Assembly: GCF_000382485.1 (NCBI RefSeq)
Contig: NZ_AORY01000015.1
Span: 62,001 to 126,000, forward strand
Length of the DNA: 64,000 bases
Direction of reading: 5' to 3'
Source: Sphingomonas sp. Mn802worker
Lineage (GTDB): Bacteria > Pseudomonadota > Alphaproteobacteria > Sphingomonadales > Sphingomonadaceae
Shown: one piece after another, positions 1 through 9,575 of the stretch
How positions within the stretch are numbered: position 1 is the stretch's first letter
How the letters are laid out: every line of letters begins with the position of its first letter
The notes under the pieces: generated by a model
Told to the model about the DNA's origin: nothing
Seen by the model: only the letters and a program-made list of their open reading frames with translations
Databases searched by the model: none
Program-made: the position numbers and the translations under genes

Positions 1-125
1 GACGCGGCGGCAGGAACGTCGTCGGCGGCGACCACGCCGACGATGTGCCTTCCCTCGATCACGACCGACACGTCAGTCCGGAAGGCGCCGTCCAGCAGCA
101 CGCGTGCATTGTCGAGCGCCAGCAT
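1..125 (-). CDS. nagA: N-acetylglucosamine-6-phosphate deacetylase, N-terminal fragment
   Basis: Partial gene running off the left edge; only about 41 codons are present. It begins MLALDNARVLLDG and continues VVIEGRHIVGVV, the small N-terminal beta-sandwich pattern of the amidohydrolase-fold deacetylase NagA. The ATG overlaps the stop of the SIS-domain gene upstream (ATGA), so the two are probably translationally coupled. NagA removes the acetyl group from GlcNAc-6-phosphate in the cytoplasm, giving the substrate of the neighbouring deaminase. No catalytic residues lie in the visible part, so the call rests on the N-terminal pattern and the nag context. Confidence 0.75.
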   Translation of the reverse strand, partial: MLALDNARVLLDGAFRTDVSVVIEGRHIVGVVAADDVPAAA

Positions 126-1150
126 CAAACGGTCTCGGTCACTTTCCTGAGCAGCGGTGGTGTATCGGGATCGAACCCGCGAGCGAGCGATAGCCGGTTT
201 GCCGCACGATAGAAGGCCTGAACCGCCAGAATCGGTGCAACCAACGGCGTCGCGCGTGGAAGCGGCAGCCGGATCGCGCCTGGTGCCACATCATGATCGC
301 TTGCGACCAGCACCGTGGCGCCGCTTGCAAGCGCGTCGACAATCAGGTCATCGGTCGCGGCCGCCGACTCGTCCTGCTGCCGCAGCACGATCAGCGGAAG
401 ATCGGGTCCGATCAACGCCATCGGGCCATGGCGGACTTCCGCCGCGCTGAAGGCCTCCGCGTGGAGTCCGCAGGTTTCCTTGAGCTTCAGCGCTAACTCC
501 TGCGCCGCACCGAAGCCCGGCCCGCGCCCGATCACGTACAGTCCACGGGCATGTTGCAGCGCCTCGACCAGCGGCGACCAGTCGCTTGTCCAGGCCTGTG
601 CGAGGAGATCCGGCAGCGCGGCAGCGTCGTCGGCCAAGTCCGCCGCGCCGCTCCATGCCGCCATTAGGGAAAGACTGGCGGCGAGCGTCGCGATGAACGA
701 CTTGGTCGCCGCCACGCTGGTTTCCGCGCCGGCATGGAGCGGCAGGACGGTGTCGACCATCTCTGCCAATGGCGAGTCGATTGTGTTGACCAGCGCCAGC
801 GTGCGTGCACCCATATGCTTGGCCCGTTCCATCGTCGCCAGCAGATCCGGGCTCTTCCCCGATTGCGACACGCCGATGGCGAGGAGCGTTTCCGCCATCA
901 CATCCGCGCGGTAGATCGACGCCACGGACGGCGCGGCACTGGCGACCAGCACGCCAACCCGGGTTTCGATCAGATGCTTGAGATAGGTTGCCGCATGATC
1001 GGAGCTGCCGCGCGCCGCAGTCATCGCCACATGGGGCGGCATCGTCCTTAGATCGTCCGCCAACCGCGCCAACACGTCATGGTTCGCCGCCTGCTGGTGT
1101 GCGACGACCGCGGATGATTGCGCCGCTTCCGCAAACATCCGGGTGGTCAT
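125..1150 (-). CDS. nagB-II: SIS-domain glucosamine-6-phosphate deaminase (NagB-II type)
   Basis: 341 aa with two SIS (sugar isomerase) domains and no glutamine amidotransferase domain. The first carries TAARGSSDHAA and GVSQSGKSPDL; the stretch ETSVAATKSF is characteristic of the isomerase half of GlmS and of NagB-II/AgaS proteins. The expected role is conversion of glucosamine-6-phosphate to fructose-6-phosphate plus ammonia, replacing classical NagB. It overlaps the regulator upstream by 4 bp and nagA downstream by 4 bp, forming a regulator-nagB-II-nagA operon. The absence of another deaminase in the locus supports this role over a GlmS paralogue. Substrate specificity is inferred from context. 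Confidence 0.85.
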   Translation of the reverse strand: MTTRMFAEAAQSSAVVAHQQAANHDVLARLADDLRTMPPHVAMTAARGSSDHAATYLKHLIETRVGVLVASAAPSVASIYRADVMAETLLAIGVSQSGKSPDLLATMERAKHMGARTLALVNTIDSPLAEMVDTVLPLHAGAETSVAATKSFIATLAASLSLMAAWSGAADLADDAAALPDLLAQAWTSDWSPLVEALQHARGLYVIGRGPGFGAAQELALKLKETCGLHAEAFSAAEVRHGPMALIGPDLPLIVLRQQDESAAATDDLIVDALASGATVLVASDHDVAPGAIRLPLPRATPLVAPILAVQAFYRAANRLSLARGFDPDTPPLLRKVTETV

Positions 1151-1887
1151 CGCGTACTAAGCTCCGCCACGAAGTCGTACGCATCGCCGCGATACCAGCT
1201 ATGCGTCGCCTCCACCGCGCGTCCATCTTCCAGGAAGCCGCGGCGTTCGATGAACAATCCCGGCGCGCCGGCCTCGATGCCGATCAGTTCGGCCTGGTCC
1301 GCGGTGAATGACACCGCACGCAGCCGCTGCAATGCGCGGGTGGGGCGATTTCCCGTCTGCTCAAGTGCGGCGTAAAGCGAATCCCCGACGGCCTTCAGAC
1401 CATCGATCGCGAAGGCGGGAATTGTGCTGTGCTCGATCGCCATGGGCAGCTCGTCGGCAAAACGGATGCGACGAAAGCGCAGCACCGGGGCGCCCGGCCC
1501 CAGGCCCAACATCATCGATTCGTCCGGCGTGACGCTGCCTTCGGCACGCATCAGCCATTCGCTGCTCACTTGGCGCCCACGCGCTGCCATATCCTCGGTG
1601 AAGGAGGACAATTTGGCGAACTGCTTCTCCACGCGGCCCGCAACAAACGTGCCCGCTCCGTGCCTACGAACCAGAAGACCATCGGCGACCAGCGAGTCCA
1701 GCGCCTTGCGCACGGTGATACGTGATACTGAAAAATCGATCGCCAAGTCGCGTTCCGCCGGCAACGCCTCCTCCGGCTTGACCAATCCTTGCTCGATCGC
1801 GGAGCGAAGGCCGCGTGCAAGCCGCTGGTACAGTGAGCCACGACCGCCAGTGTCGATTGCTCCAATATGCGTGGCGAGATCGGCCAT
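1147..1887 (-). CDS. GntR/HutC-family regulator of the N-acetylglucosamine locus
   Basis: 246 aa. An N-terminal winged helix (LPAERDLAIDFSVSRITVRK, about residues 45-65) is followed by a UTRA-like effector domain (about 100-240), as in NagR/NagQ/DasR-type sugar regulators. The open frame continues upstream to 1986, but the ATG at 1887 has a strong Shine-Dalgarno (AAGGAGG, about 6 nt upstream) and the typical start MADLATHIG, so it was chosen. It is first gene of the leftward operon and divergent from the receptor-hexosaminidase-PTS operon, so it probably controls both, with GlcNAc-6-phosphate or glucosamine-6-phosphate as likely effector (inference from the family). Confidence 0.85.
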   Translation of the reverse strand: MADLATHIGAIDTGGRGSLYQRLARGLRSAIEQGLVKPEEALPAERDLAIDFSVSRITVRKALDSLVADGLLVRRHGAGTFVAGRVEKQFAKLSSFTEDMAARGRQVSSEWLMRAEGSVTPDESMMLGLGPGAPVLRFRRIRFADELPMAIEHSTIPAFAIDGLKAVGDSLYAALEQTGNRPTRALQRLRAVSFTADQAELIGIEAGAPGLFIERRGFLEDGRAVEATHSWYRGDAYDFVAELSTR

Positions 1888-2078
1888 CCTTCCTCCTTGC
1901 GAGTGCAACATAACCAATCCAATACCACATACAACAGAAAATACGTCAGAGCGCTCACATCCGCGCAATAAAGCGACTTGACTCACCCTTGTTTGCGCAA
2001 GATGGTATGTTCATTGGTATGCAGATGGTCCGTAAGTGACCGCCATGCCGGGGAAGAGGGATACAAGGGGAAGCGACC
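1888..2078. promoter_or_regulatory. Divergent control region with candidate GntR operator half-sites
   Basis: The 191-bp gap between the regulator and the receptor gene must hold both promoters. On the + strand TGGTATG occurs twice, at 2003-2009 and 2015-2021, one helical turn plus about 1.5 bp apart. On the other side AATACCACAT (1921-1930) carries the same half-site inverted, and ACCAATCC precedes it. These repeated TGGTAT/ATACCA units are the best operator candidates for the adjacent regulator. A -35-like TTGACT lies at 1978-1983, but no convincing -10 sits at the right distance. Confidence 0.45.
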
Positions 2079-4859
2079 ATGATGAAGCGTGTGATCCTCG
2101 TCGGCTCAGCCAGCTTGCTGGCCCTCGCCATCGCTGTGCCTGTCGCCGCCCAGACCAGTCCAACCGACACCGCGCCGTCAGGCGGCGTCCAGCCTGGTCC
2201 GGACGGGACGAATGCCACCGGTGATGACATCGTCGTCACTGGAATCCGCGCAAGTCAGGCCGCCTCGATCGAGGCAAAGCGCACCTCCACAGTCATCGCG
2301 GACGTTATCTCGGCGGAAGACATCGGCAAGTTCCCCGACAAGAACGTCGCGGAGGCGCTGCAGCGTGTTCCCGGCATCGTCATCAATCGCGTGTTCGGCG
2401 AGGGCGAGCGCGTGTCGCTGCGCGGTACCGCGCCAAACCTCACCAAGACGCTCGTCAACGGCCACAATATCGCAACTGCGGACTGGTTCATCGAGGATCA
2501 GCTCGCCGCCACGCGCTCGTTCAATTATCTTACCCTTCCGGCCGAAATCGTGGGACAGCTTGACGTCTACAAGTCGAGCCAAGCGGACGTGGAGGAGGGC
2601 GGTATCGGCGGGACGATCAACGTCCACACGCGCCACCCGTTGGACCTGCCACGCTTCTCGCTCAACGCCAGTGTGCAGGGTGTTTATTCGGAGCGGTCGG
2701 ACAAGTTCGATCCGCAGGCATCGGGCCTGATCAGCTGGAAGAATGATGCGGGCACCTTCGGCGTCCTGATCGGTGGTGTATACCAGAAGCGTCGCATCCG
2801 CCGCGACGGTGTTGAGGTGCTCGGCTACCAGACCTACGACATTCCCGCGACGGTGACGAACGCGGCCGGCGCGGCGGTTGCCAACCCGAACTACAACGCC
2901 GCGCTGGCGGGAACGCAATATGCCTCGCTGATCGGCTCCGCGCTGTTCCAGCAGACGCGTGAACGCTACGGCGGCAACATCGAGCTGCAATTCAAGCCGA
3001 GCGACAATCTGGAGATCGTCGCGACCGGGCTCTACTCGCGTTTCAACGCGTCCAATTTCAACCAGAACTTCCTCGCCTGGGGCTCCAACGCGGTCGGCGG
3101 CGGGGGCAGCATCACCAACGCGACCGTCAAGGACAACACGATCGTGTCGGGTACGGTCACGTCATCGGGTGGCGGGACAACCGGACGTGCGGTCGTCTAT
3201 GACGCGATCTACCGCGATGCTTATGCCGAGACCTATTCGGGCGATCTCGACGTCAACTACACCCTTGGCGGTGGCGGCATCCTGCACCTGAAGGGCGGCT
3301 ATACCAAAGCCAACGGCGCGACGCGCAACCAGCCGTTCTTCGAAGCGGGCGCGCCGGGCGCCTTCACCTTCGACCTGACCGGGCGTGTGCCGCAGGTGTC
3401 GTACCGCGGCGTCAACCCGGACAATCCGAACGATTTCGCCTTCGACTTCGCGTCGCTCCACCGCATTGGCAACAGCGACAAGGAAAAGTACGGCTACATC
3501 GACTTCGAGCAGCCGTTCGACGGCTCGTTGTCGGCGATCAAGATCGGCGCGAAGTTCACCGACCATGATCGCAATGCCTATTTCCTGGCGACCACCTACG
3601 GTGCCTTTTTCGTGCCGCTCGCCGCGAACGGTTGCGGTGGACCGTGCACGCCGGCGAGTTTCGCGGGCGGTTCTCTTCCGGGCAATTTCCTCGACAACAT
3701 CGCCGAGCCGGGCACGCTGACGAGCTACTTCAACGTCGACACGGGCAAGTTGCAGGACATCCTGTACGGCCTGCCCGCCGCCGCGCGGCAGCGGCAGATC
3801 AACCCGCCCGAAAACTACTCGATCAACGAGAAGACGTACGGCGGCTACGCGATGCTGAAGGTCGGGCATCCCGACACGACGTACCACGCCAACATCGGCC
3901 TCCGCGTGGTGCGGACCGAGCAGACGTCGCGCGGCAACATCGTCGGGGTCGATCCGTCGACACCGGGCGCGCTGTCGAACGACTTCGGCACCTATGCGCC
4001 GATCGAGGTGAAGCGCAGCTATACCGACATCCTGCCGGCGGTGAACATATGGTTCGACCTGACCCCGCAACTCGTGGCGCGATTTGGCGCCGGGCGGACG
4101 ATCGCACGCCCCGATTACACCGACATCGTGCCGCGCGTGAGCCTGAACCCGGGTGCGCTGTCCGGCGACGGCGGCGACCCGAACGTCAATCGCTACCAAT
4201 CGGACGATTATAACGCGAGCCTGGAATTCTATCCCGATCGTGAGACGATCGTCGCAGCGGCCGTCTATTACAAGAATATCGCGAACTACATCGTGAACCG
4301 CACGGTGCAGGAGCGTTATCCGATCCAGACGACAACGCCCAATCTGTCGCGCTGCATCCCGGCGGCCGGCGGTACCGCCACCAATCCGCTGTACGACTGC
4401 CTGTTCGATATCAACCGACGCTCGAATGGGTCGGGCGGGCACAATTTCGGTGTGGAGGCGCAAATCTCGCGCCGCATCTTCGGCCCCTTCGGTGCGATCG
4501 TGAACTACACCTATTCGGATGCCAAGAGCGACGCCGGCGACCCGATCCCGGGCAATTCGAAGCACGCGCTGAACCTGACCGGCTATTTCGAGAACGACTG
4601 GCTGTCGGCGCGGGTGAGCTACAATTACCGCTCGGCGTTCTTCATCAACATCGATCGTGCCTCGCCGCTGAACCAGGGCAAGACGGAGTCGCTCGATGCC
4701 TCGCTCAACGTGAAGCTGACCGACAATTTCTCGCTCACGGCGGATGCGGTGAACCTGACCAACGCCAAGATATATCAATATTCCGGCACGGAGACACGGT
4801 TCCGCGCGCTCTACGACAACGGTCGGATCTTCTACGCCGGCGTGCGGGCGAAATTCTGA
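2079..4859 (+). CDS. TonB-dependent receptor, probable (chito)oligosaccharide transporter
   Basis: 926 aa. A Sec signal peptide (about 1-25, ending PVAAQ) is followed by a TonB-box-like DDIVVTG (residues 49-55), a plug domain with EDIGKFPDKNVAEALQRVPG, and a long beta-barrel ending in aromatic GVRAKF. This architecture matches the large Caulobacter/sphingomonad carbohydrate receptors. It sits in the outer membrane and would import GlcNAc oligomers using TonB-ExbBD energy. It is first in the rightward operon, ahead of a hexosaminidase, which supports an amino-sugar substrate, although substrate cannot be read from sequence. Start ATG at 2079, with AAGGGGAAG just upstream. Confidence 0.9.
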   Translation: MMKRVILVGSASLLALAIAVPVAAQTSPTDTAPSGGVQPGPDGTNATGDDIVVTGIRASQAASIEAKRTSTVIADVISAEDIGKFPDKNVAEALQRVPGIVINRVFGEGERVSLRGTAPNLTKTLVNGHNIATADWFIEDQLAATRSFNYLTLPAEIVGQLDVYKSSQADVEEGGIGGTINVHTRHPLDLPRFSLNASVQGVYSERSDKFDPQASGLISWKNDAGTFGVLIGGVYQKRRIRRDGVEVLGYQTYDIPATVTNAAGAAVANPNYNAALAGTQYASLIGSALFQQTRERYGGNIELQFKPSDNLEIVATGLYSRFNASNFNQNFLAWGSNAVGGGGSITNATVKDNTIVSGTVTSSGGGTTGRAVVYDAIYRDAYAETYSGDLDVNYTLGGGGILHLKGGYTKANGATRNQPFFEAGAPGAFTFDLTGRVPQVSYRGVNPDNPNDFAFDFASLHRIGNSDKEKYGYIDFEQPFDGSLSAIKIGAKFTDHDRNAYFLATTYGAFFVPLAANGCGGPCTPASFAGGSLPGNFLDNIAEPGTLTSYFNVDTGKLQDILYGLPAAARQRQINPPENYSINEKTYGGYAMLKVGHPDTTYHANIGLRVVRTEQTSRGNIVGVDPSTPGALSNDFGTYAPIEVKRSYTDILPAVNIWFDLTPQLVARFGAGRTIARPDYTDIVPRVSLNPGALSGDGGDPNVNRYQSDDYNASLEFYPDRETIVAAAVYYKNIANYIVNRTVQERYPIQTTTPNLSRCIPAAGGTATNPLYDCLFDINRRSNGSGGHNFGVEAQISRRIFGPFGAIVNYTYSDAKSDAGDPIPGNSKHALNLTGYFENDWLSARVSYNYRSAFFINIDRASPLNQGKTESLDASLNVKLTDNFSLTADAVNLTNAKIYQYSGTETRFRALYDNGRIFYAGVRAKF

Positions 4860-4899
4860 CGGGGCTGGCGAAACAAGCGTGGGCAGGTCAGGATCACGG

Positions 4900-7146
4900 A
4901 TGATGCGTTCCTTTGGCCTGCTCGCGCCAGCGGCGCTTTTCCTGCTGACGGGCGCGAGCCCTCCTCCCGCGCCGGCGCTCCTCCCGACGCCTGCTACGAT
5001 CGACGTCGCCGGAGCTGGCTTTGTCCTGGCGGCAGGAACACCGGTGGTGGCGCAGGACGAGGGGGCGCGCGCCGCGGCGGTCCGGCTCGCCAGGCTGATG
5101 GCGAGCGCGGGAGTGCCGCTGCCCGGTGCCACCGCACGCAGCGACGCACGTGTCGCGATCAGGCTACGCCGCGTCGCCGGCAGCCCGGCGGAGGGATACC
5201 GCCTCAACAGCGGACCCGAAGGTGCCACGATCGAGGCGTCCGACGATGCCGGGCTGCTTTATGGCGCAGTGACGCTGTGGCAGCTCGCGACGCAGCCCGG
5301 TGCGACCGGCAGGGTCGCCGGCGTGCGGATCGCGGATGCGCCCCGTTTTCGTTGGCGCGGACTGATGCTGGACAGCGCGCGGCATTTCCAACCGGTGACG
5401 TACATTCATCACCTGCTCGACTGGATGGTCGCGAACAAGCTGAACCGGCTGCACTGGCACCTGGTCGACGATCAGGGCTGGCGCCTGCCGGTGCCGGGCT
5501 GGCCAAGGTTGACGAGCGTGTCGGCGTGGCGTCGCGGCGCGACCGCGCCCGGTGCACCGCCGCTGCCGCGCGAAGGAGGCTTCTACACCGAAGCGGAGAT
5601 CCGCGGCGTCGTCGCCGCTGCCGCCGCGCGCGGCATCACGATCGTGCCCGAGATCGAGATGCCGGGCCATGCCCTCGCCGCGATCCGTGCCTATCCTCAA
5701 CTCGGCATGGGTGTGCCGATCCCGGCGGGTACGGAGAGCGACTATGGCGTGTTCCCGTGGCTGTACAACACGCAGGAGCCGACCTTCCGCTTTCTGGAAA
5801 ACGTGCTCGATCAGGTGATGCGGCTGTTTCCCGGTGAGGCGATCCACCTCGGCGGCGACGAGGCGGTAAAGGATCAATGGCGTGCCGATCCCGCGATCCA
5901 GGCGCAGATAAAAACGCTTGGTCTCAAGAACGAGGACGCGCTGCAGGGCTGGTTCATGGCCAGGCTTGGGCGCTACCTTCAGCAGCACGGGCGGCGGATG
6001 ATCGGCTGGGACGAGATCCTCGACGGCGGCGTTCCGGCGAACGCGACGGTCACGTCGTGGCGCGGGATCGAAGGCGCGGTGACTGCCGCGAAGGCGGGCC
6101 ATGACGCGATCCTGAGCCCCGCACCCGTCCTGTATCTCGACAATCGGCAGGGCACCGGCCCTGATGAACCGCCGGGCCGTGGCACTCTGATAACGCTTGC
6201 CGACGTCCTGGCTTTCGATCCGATGCCACCGGGCCTGTCACCGGAGCAGCAGCGACACATCATCGGACTGCAGGCGAACCTGTGGACCGAGCATGTGCGC
6301 ACCGAGAGTCGCGCTGCCTGGATGATCTTTCCCAAGGCAGCGGCGGTGGCTGAAATCGGCTGGGCGGGCGCGACGAAGCGCGACGTCGCAGGCTTCACCC
6401 GCACCCTCGCGCCACAGCTTACGCGAATGCGTCCGCTAGGGCTGGTCGCGGCGGACAGCGCCTGGGCGGTGCTTGCCCGGTACGACGTGGCGGGGCGCGA
6501 TCTGACGGCCACGCTGTCGGCGCAGTCGGGGCTGCCGATCCGCTACACGCTGGATGGCAGCGCGCCGACCGCCGCGAGCCCTGCCTACACCGCGCCGATT
6601 ACGCTAAGCGGCGGGCGACGATTGCGCGCGGCCACCTTCGGCGATGACGCCGCACTGCCGGGCGGGCTGGACGCCACGCCGACGCGCGCCGATGCGTTGA
6701 CGCGTACCAGCCGCCAGCTTGCGTTGTGCAGCAATGCTGTGCCGCTCGATTTGGAAGACGACTGGCCCGCAAAGGGAGCACGCGCGCACTTCCTGCTCGA
6801 CATCTTCAATCCGTGCTGGCGCTGGGACGCCGCGCCGCTCGATCAGGCGCGTCGCGTCGCAATCTCCGTCGGGCAGCTGCCGTTCAATTTTCAGGTCGGG
6901 GCCGACCGTGCCAAGATCCATTTTGCCGCGCCGCGCACCCCGGCGGGTGAGTTTGAGCTGCGTGCAGGATGCGGCGGGGCACTGCTCACGACGCTGCCGC
7001 TCGCCCGCGCGGCGCGTCATCCCGGCGTGACCCGGCTGGAGGCGGTGCTGCCCGCGCATGCCCAACCGGCCGACCTGTGCATCACCTACACCGCGCGCGG
7101 CGTCGATCCACTCTGGGCCGTCGAGCGGATCGAGTTGCTGCCATGA
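4900..7146 (+). CDS. Beta-N-acetylhexosaminidase (GH20)
   Basis: About 748 aa from the ATG at 4900, chosen over the upstream GTG (4879) because AGGA lies 6 nt before it and the signal peptide (MMRSFGLLAPAALFLL) then starts cleanly. A GH20b-like N-terminal domain (about 25-145) precedes the catalytic barrel, with FRWRGLMLDSARHF and LHWHLVDDQGWRL. The catalytic pair is Asp320-Glu321 in HLGGDEAV. A chitobiase C-terminal-like segment (YTLDGSAPTAASPAYTAPI) follows, then about 130 residues of unassigned beta-rich sequence. It probably releases GlcNAc from chito-oligosaccharides in the periplasm, feeding the PTS genes downstream. The stop overlaps the next start (ATGA). Confidence 0.92.
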   Translation: MMRSFGLLAPAALFLLTGASPPPAPALLPTPATIDVAGAGFVLAAGTPVVAQDEGARAAAVRLARLMASAGVPLPGATARSDARVAIRLRRVAGSPAEGYRLNSGPEGATIEASDDAGLLYGAVTLWQLATQPGATGRVAGVRIADAPRFRWRGLMLDSARHFQPVTYIHHLLDWMVANKLNRLHWHLVDDQGWRLPVPGWPRLTSVSAWRRGATAPGAPPLPREGGFYTEAEIRGVVAAAAARGITIVPEIEMPGHALAAIRAYPQLGMGVPIPAGTESDYGVFPWLYNTQEPTFRFLENVLDQVMRLFPGEAIHLGGDEAVKDQWRADPAIQAQIKTLGLKNEDALQGWFMARLGRYLQQHGRRMIGWDEILDGGVPANATVTSWRGIEGAVTAAKAGHDAILSPAPVLYLDNRQGTGPDEPPGRGTLITLADVLAFDPMPPGLSPEQQRHIIGLQANLWTEHVRTESRAAWMIFPKAAAVAEIGWAGATKRDVAGFTRTLAPQLTRMRPLGLVAADSAWAVLARYDVAGRDLTATLSAQSGLPIRYTLDGSAPTAASPAYTAPITLSGGRRLRAATFGDDAALPGGLDATPTRADALTRTSRQLALCSNAVPLDLEDDWPAKGARAHFLLDIFNPCWRWDAAPLDQARRVAISVGQLPFNFQVGADRAKIHFAAPRTPAGEFELRAGCGGALLTTLPLARAARHPGVTRLEAVLPAHAQPADLCITYTARGVDPLWAVERIELLP

Positions 7147-9575
7147 ATTCGGTAACGCTGCATGCGCCGTTCGGCGGCTGGTTGACCGACCTGTCGCGCG
7201 TCCCCGATCCGGTGTTCGGCACCGGCATGATGGGACCCGGCGTCGCGATCGACCCGCTCGACGGCACCTTGCGTGCGCCCGCCGATGCCGAGGTCGTAAG
7301 CGTGCCCGACAGCGCGCACGCGATCACGCTGCGGCTGGTGAACGGGGCGGAATTACTGATCCACATCGGGCTGGAGACAGTGGCGCTGCATGGGAAGGGC
7401 TTTGTCGCGAAGGTACGCGCGGGCGACCGCGTCGTTCGCGGCGATCCGCTGATCCTGGTAGACCTGTCGCTGGTCGCGCGCGAGGCGGCGGATTTGGTGA
7501 CACCGATCGTGCTGCCCGGCGACGGAGCGATGATCGTTCCGCTGGCGCTCGACCGCCGTGTTGCCGCGGGTGAGCCGATCGCCACCGTCACGTACAAGGC
7601 CACCCGCGCTGACGCGCACACCGGTCCGGTCACGTCGCGCGATATCGTCGTAGTGGCACCGCAGGGTATCCACGCCCGTCCCGCATCTCGCATCGTCGAC
7701 CTGCTCAAGCGCTATGCTGCGGACGTGACGATCGTTTGCGGAGAGCGCCAGGCCGCCGGAAACAGCACCGTTGCACTGCTCGCGCTTGGGGCCAAGGCGG
7801 CTGACACGCTGTCGGTCGCTGCGCGCGGGCGCGATGCCGATGCGGCGGTGGAGGCGCTGGCGTCCTTTGCGGCCGAGCGCTTCGGCGACCCCGATGGCCC
7901 ACTCTCCATCGCCTCCATACCGCGGCGCGAGGGCGGCGTCTGCGCGGTCCCGGGCATCGCGATCGGGCAGATTTACCATTATCGCCCCGGCCCGGTGACG
8001 ATTGATCAACACAGTCGCGGCGCCCATGTTGAAGCCGCCGCACTCGACGGCGCATTGCAGGCCGTGGCGGCGCAACTTGGCGGCGGCATGGGCGCGGAAC
8101 TTGCCGCGGCACATCGCGCACTACTTGCCGATCCGCAGCTGCGTAGCGACGCCGATACCGCGATCGCGCAAGGGGCGAGTGCGGGCACGGCATGGGCGCG
8201 CGCGATCGCAACGGCCGCCGACACGTTGCGAGCGACCGGCGACGCGAGGCTGGGCGAGCGGGTCGCCGACCTGCACGACATCGAGCGGCAGGTGCTCGTC
8301 GCACTCGGCGGTCACGCCGCCGAGGCGGCGCCGATCCCCCTAGACGCGATCGTCGTCGCCGAGGATCTGCTGCCGTCGCAATTCCTCGCGCTGGAGCGGT
8401 CGCGGCTCGCCGGTATCTGCACCGCGGCGGGCGGCCCGACTGCGCACGTGGCAATCTTGGCGGCTGCGGCAGGCGTTCCGATGATCGTCGCCGCCGGATC
8501 GGTCGTGCTGAATGTGCCCGATGGGAGCAGCGCGATCCTCGACGCCGATGCCGCGCGGCTCACCATCGCTCCCGATCCCGAGGTTCTGGCGGCGGCGAGC
8601 GCCGCGCGTGCGGCGTCGTCGGAACGGCGCACCGCAGAGCGGCGGGCGGCGGAGGAGCCGGCGGTCACCGTCGACGGCACCCGGATCGAGGTGGTCGCCA
8701 ATCTCGGCTCCGCTGCGGATGCCGCGTTCGCCGTCGCGGCGGGTGCCGAGGGGTGCGGCTTGCTGCGCACCGAATTCCTGTTCCTCGATCGTGACGACGC
8801 CCCCAGTGAGGAGGAGCAGACGGCGACCTATCGCGAGATCGCGACGATCCTAGGCGATCGCCCGCTGATCGTGCGGACGCTGGATGTTGGTGCGGACAAG
8901 CCGCTCGCCTATCTGCCGCAACCGGTTGAGGAAAATCCGGCGCTGGGGCAGCGTGGCATACGCTTGTCGCTGGCGCGGCCCGATCTATTTGCGCAGCAAC
9001 TGCGCGCAATCCTTGCTGCGGTTCCGGCGGCGCAGTGCCGCATCATGCTGCCGATGATAACGGACGTCGCGGAGTTGCACGTGGCGCGTGCGGCGCTGGA
9101 TAGCGCAGCCACGGCGCTGGGACTGCGCAACCGGGTTGAGCTCGGCGTGATGATCGAAACACCGGCGGCGGCAGTGCTCGCCGATCAGCTCGCCGAGGTT
9201 GCCGACTTCCTGTCGATCGGCACCAACGACCTGACGCAATATGTGTTGGCCGCCGATCGCGGGAATGCCGCAGTCGCACCGATGATCGACGCGCTGCATC
9301 CGGCGGTGCTGCGGCTGATCCGGCTGGCGGCCGATGGGGCGGCGACGCATGGGCGATGGTGCGGCGTGTGCGGCGGTCTCGCCTCCGATCCGCAGGCGGC
9401 GGCATTGTTGATCGGGCTCGGCGTGACCGAACTGTCCGCCGTGCCAAGCGCGGTGGCTGCGGTGAAGGCGGCCGTACGACGCACCGACATGGCGGCGGCA
9501 AAGGCGCTCGCCACGCGCGCACTGTCCACGACGTCCGCCGGCGAGGTACGCGCAATGTTGAGGATCGGGGCATGA
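7143..9575 (+). CDS. Fused PTS phosphocarrier: EIIA(Glc-type)-HPr-Enzyme I
   Basis: 810 aa from the ATG at 7143 that overlaps the hexosaminidase stop. There are three phosphotransfer modules in order: a crr-like IIA domain (about 1-150) with His74 in LLIHIGLETV; HPr (about 160-245) with His177 in GIHARPAS and a Ser46-type site in AAGNSTVALLALGA; Enzyme I (about 260-810) with His435 in GGPTAHVAI and Cys743 in GVCGGLAS. It moves phosphate from phosphoenolpyruvate to NagE next door, so every soluble PTS step is in one polypeptide. The E. coli EI motif CGE reads CGG here, a small deviation next to the acid-base cysteine. Confidence 0.93.
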   Translation: MNSVTLHAPFGGWLTDLSRVPDPVFGTGMMGPGVAIDPLDGTLRAPADAEVVSVPDSAHAITLRLVNGAELLIHIGLETVALHGKGFVAKVRAGDRVVRGDPLILVDLSLVAREAADLVTPIVLPGDGAMIVPLALDRRVAAGEPIATVTYKATRADAHTGPVTSRDIVVVAPQGIHARPASRIVDLLKRYAADVTIVCGERQAAGNSTVALLALGAKAADTLSVAARGRDADAAVEALASFAAERFGDPDGPLSIASIPRREGGVCAVPGIAIGQIYHYRPGPVTIDQHSRGAHVEAAALDGALQAVAAQLGGGMGAELAAAHRALLADPQLRSDADTAIAQGASAGTAWARAIATAADTLRATGDARLGERVADLHDIERQVLVALGGHAAEAAPIPLDAIVVAEDLLPSQFLALERSRLAGICTAAGGPTAHVAILAAAAGVPMIVAAGSVVLNVPDGSSAILDADAARLTIAPDPEVLAAASAARAASSERRTAERRAAEEPAVTVDGTRIEVVANLGSAADAAFAVAAGAEGCGLLRTEFLFLDRDDAPSEEEQTATYREIATILGDRPLIVRTLDVGADKPLAYLPQPVEENPALGQRGIRLSLARPDLFAQQLRAILAAVPAAQCRIMLPMITDVAELHVARAALDSAATALGLRNRVELGVMIETPAAAVLADQLAEVADFLSIGTNDLTQYVLAADRGNAAVAPMIDALHPAVLRLIRLAADGAATHGRWCGVCGGLASDPQAAALLIGLGVTELSAVPSAVAAVKAAVRRTDMAAAKALATRALSTTSAGEVRAMLRIGA

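Noticed and set aside
3162..5228. 688-codon open frame on the minus strand opposite the TonB-dependent receptor
   Set aside because: Arg/Val/Asp-rich composition of a GC-rich antisense shadow; no start signal, and the + strand gene is a clear receptor.
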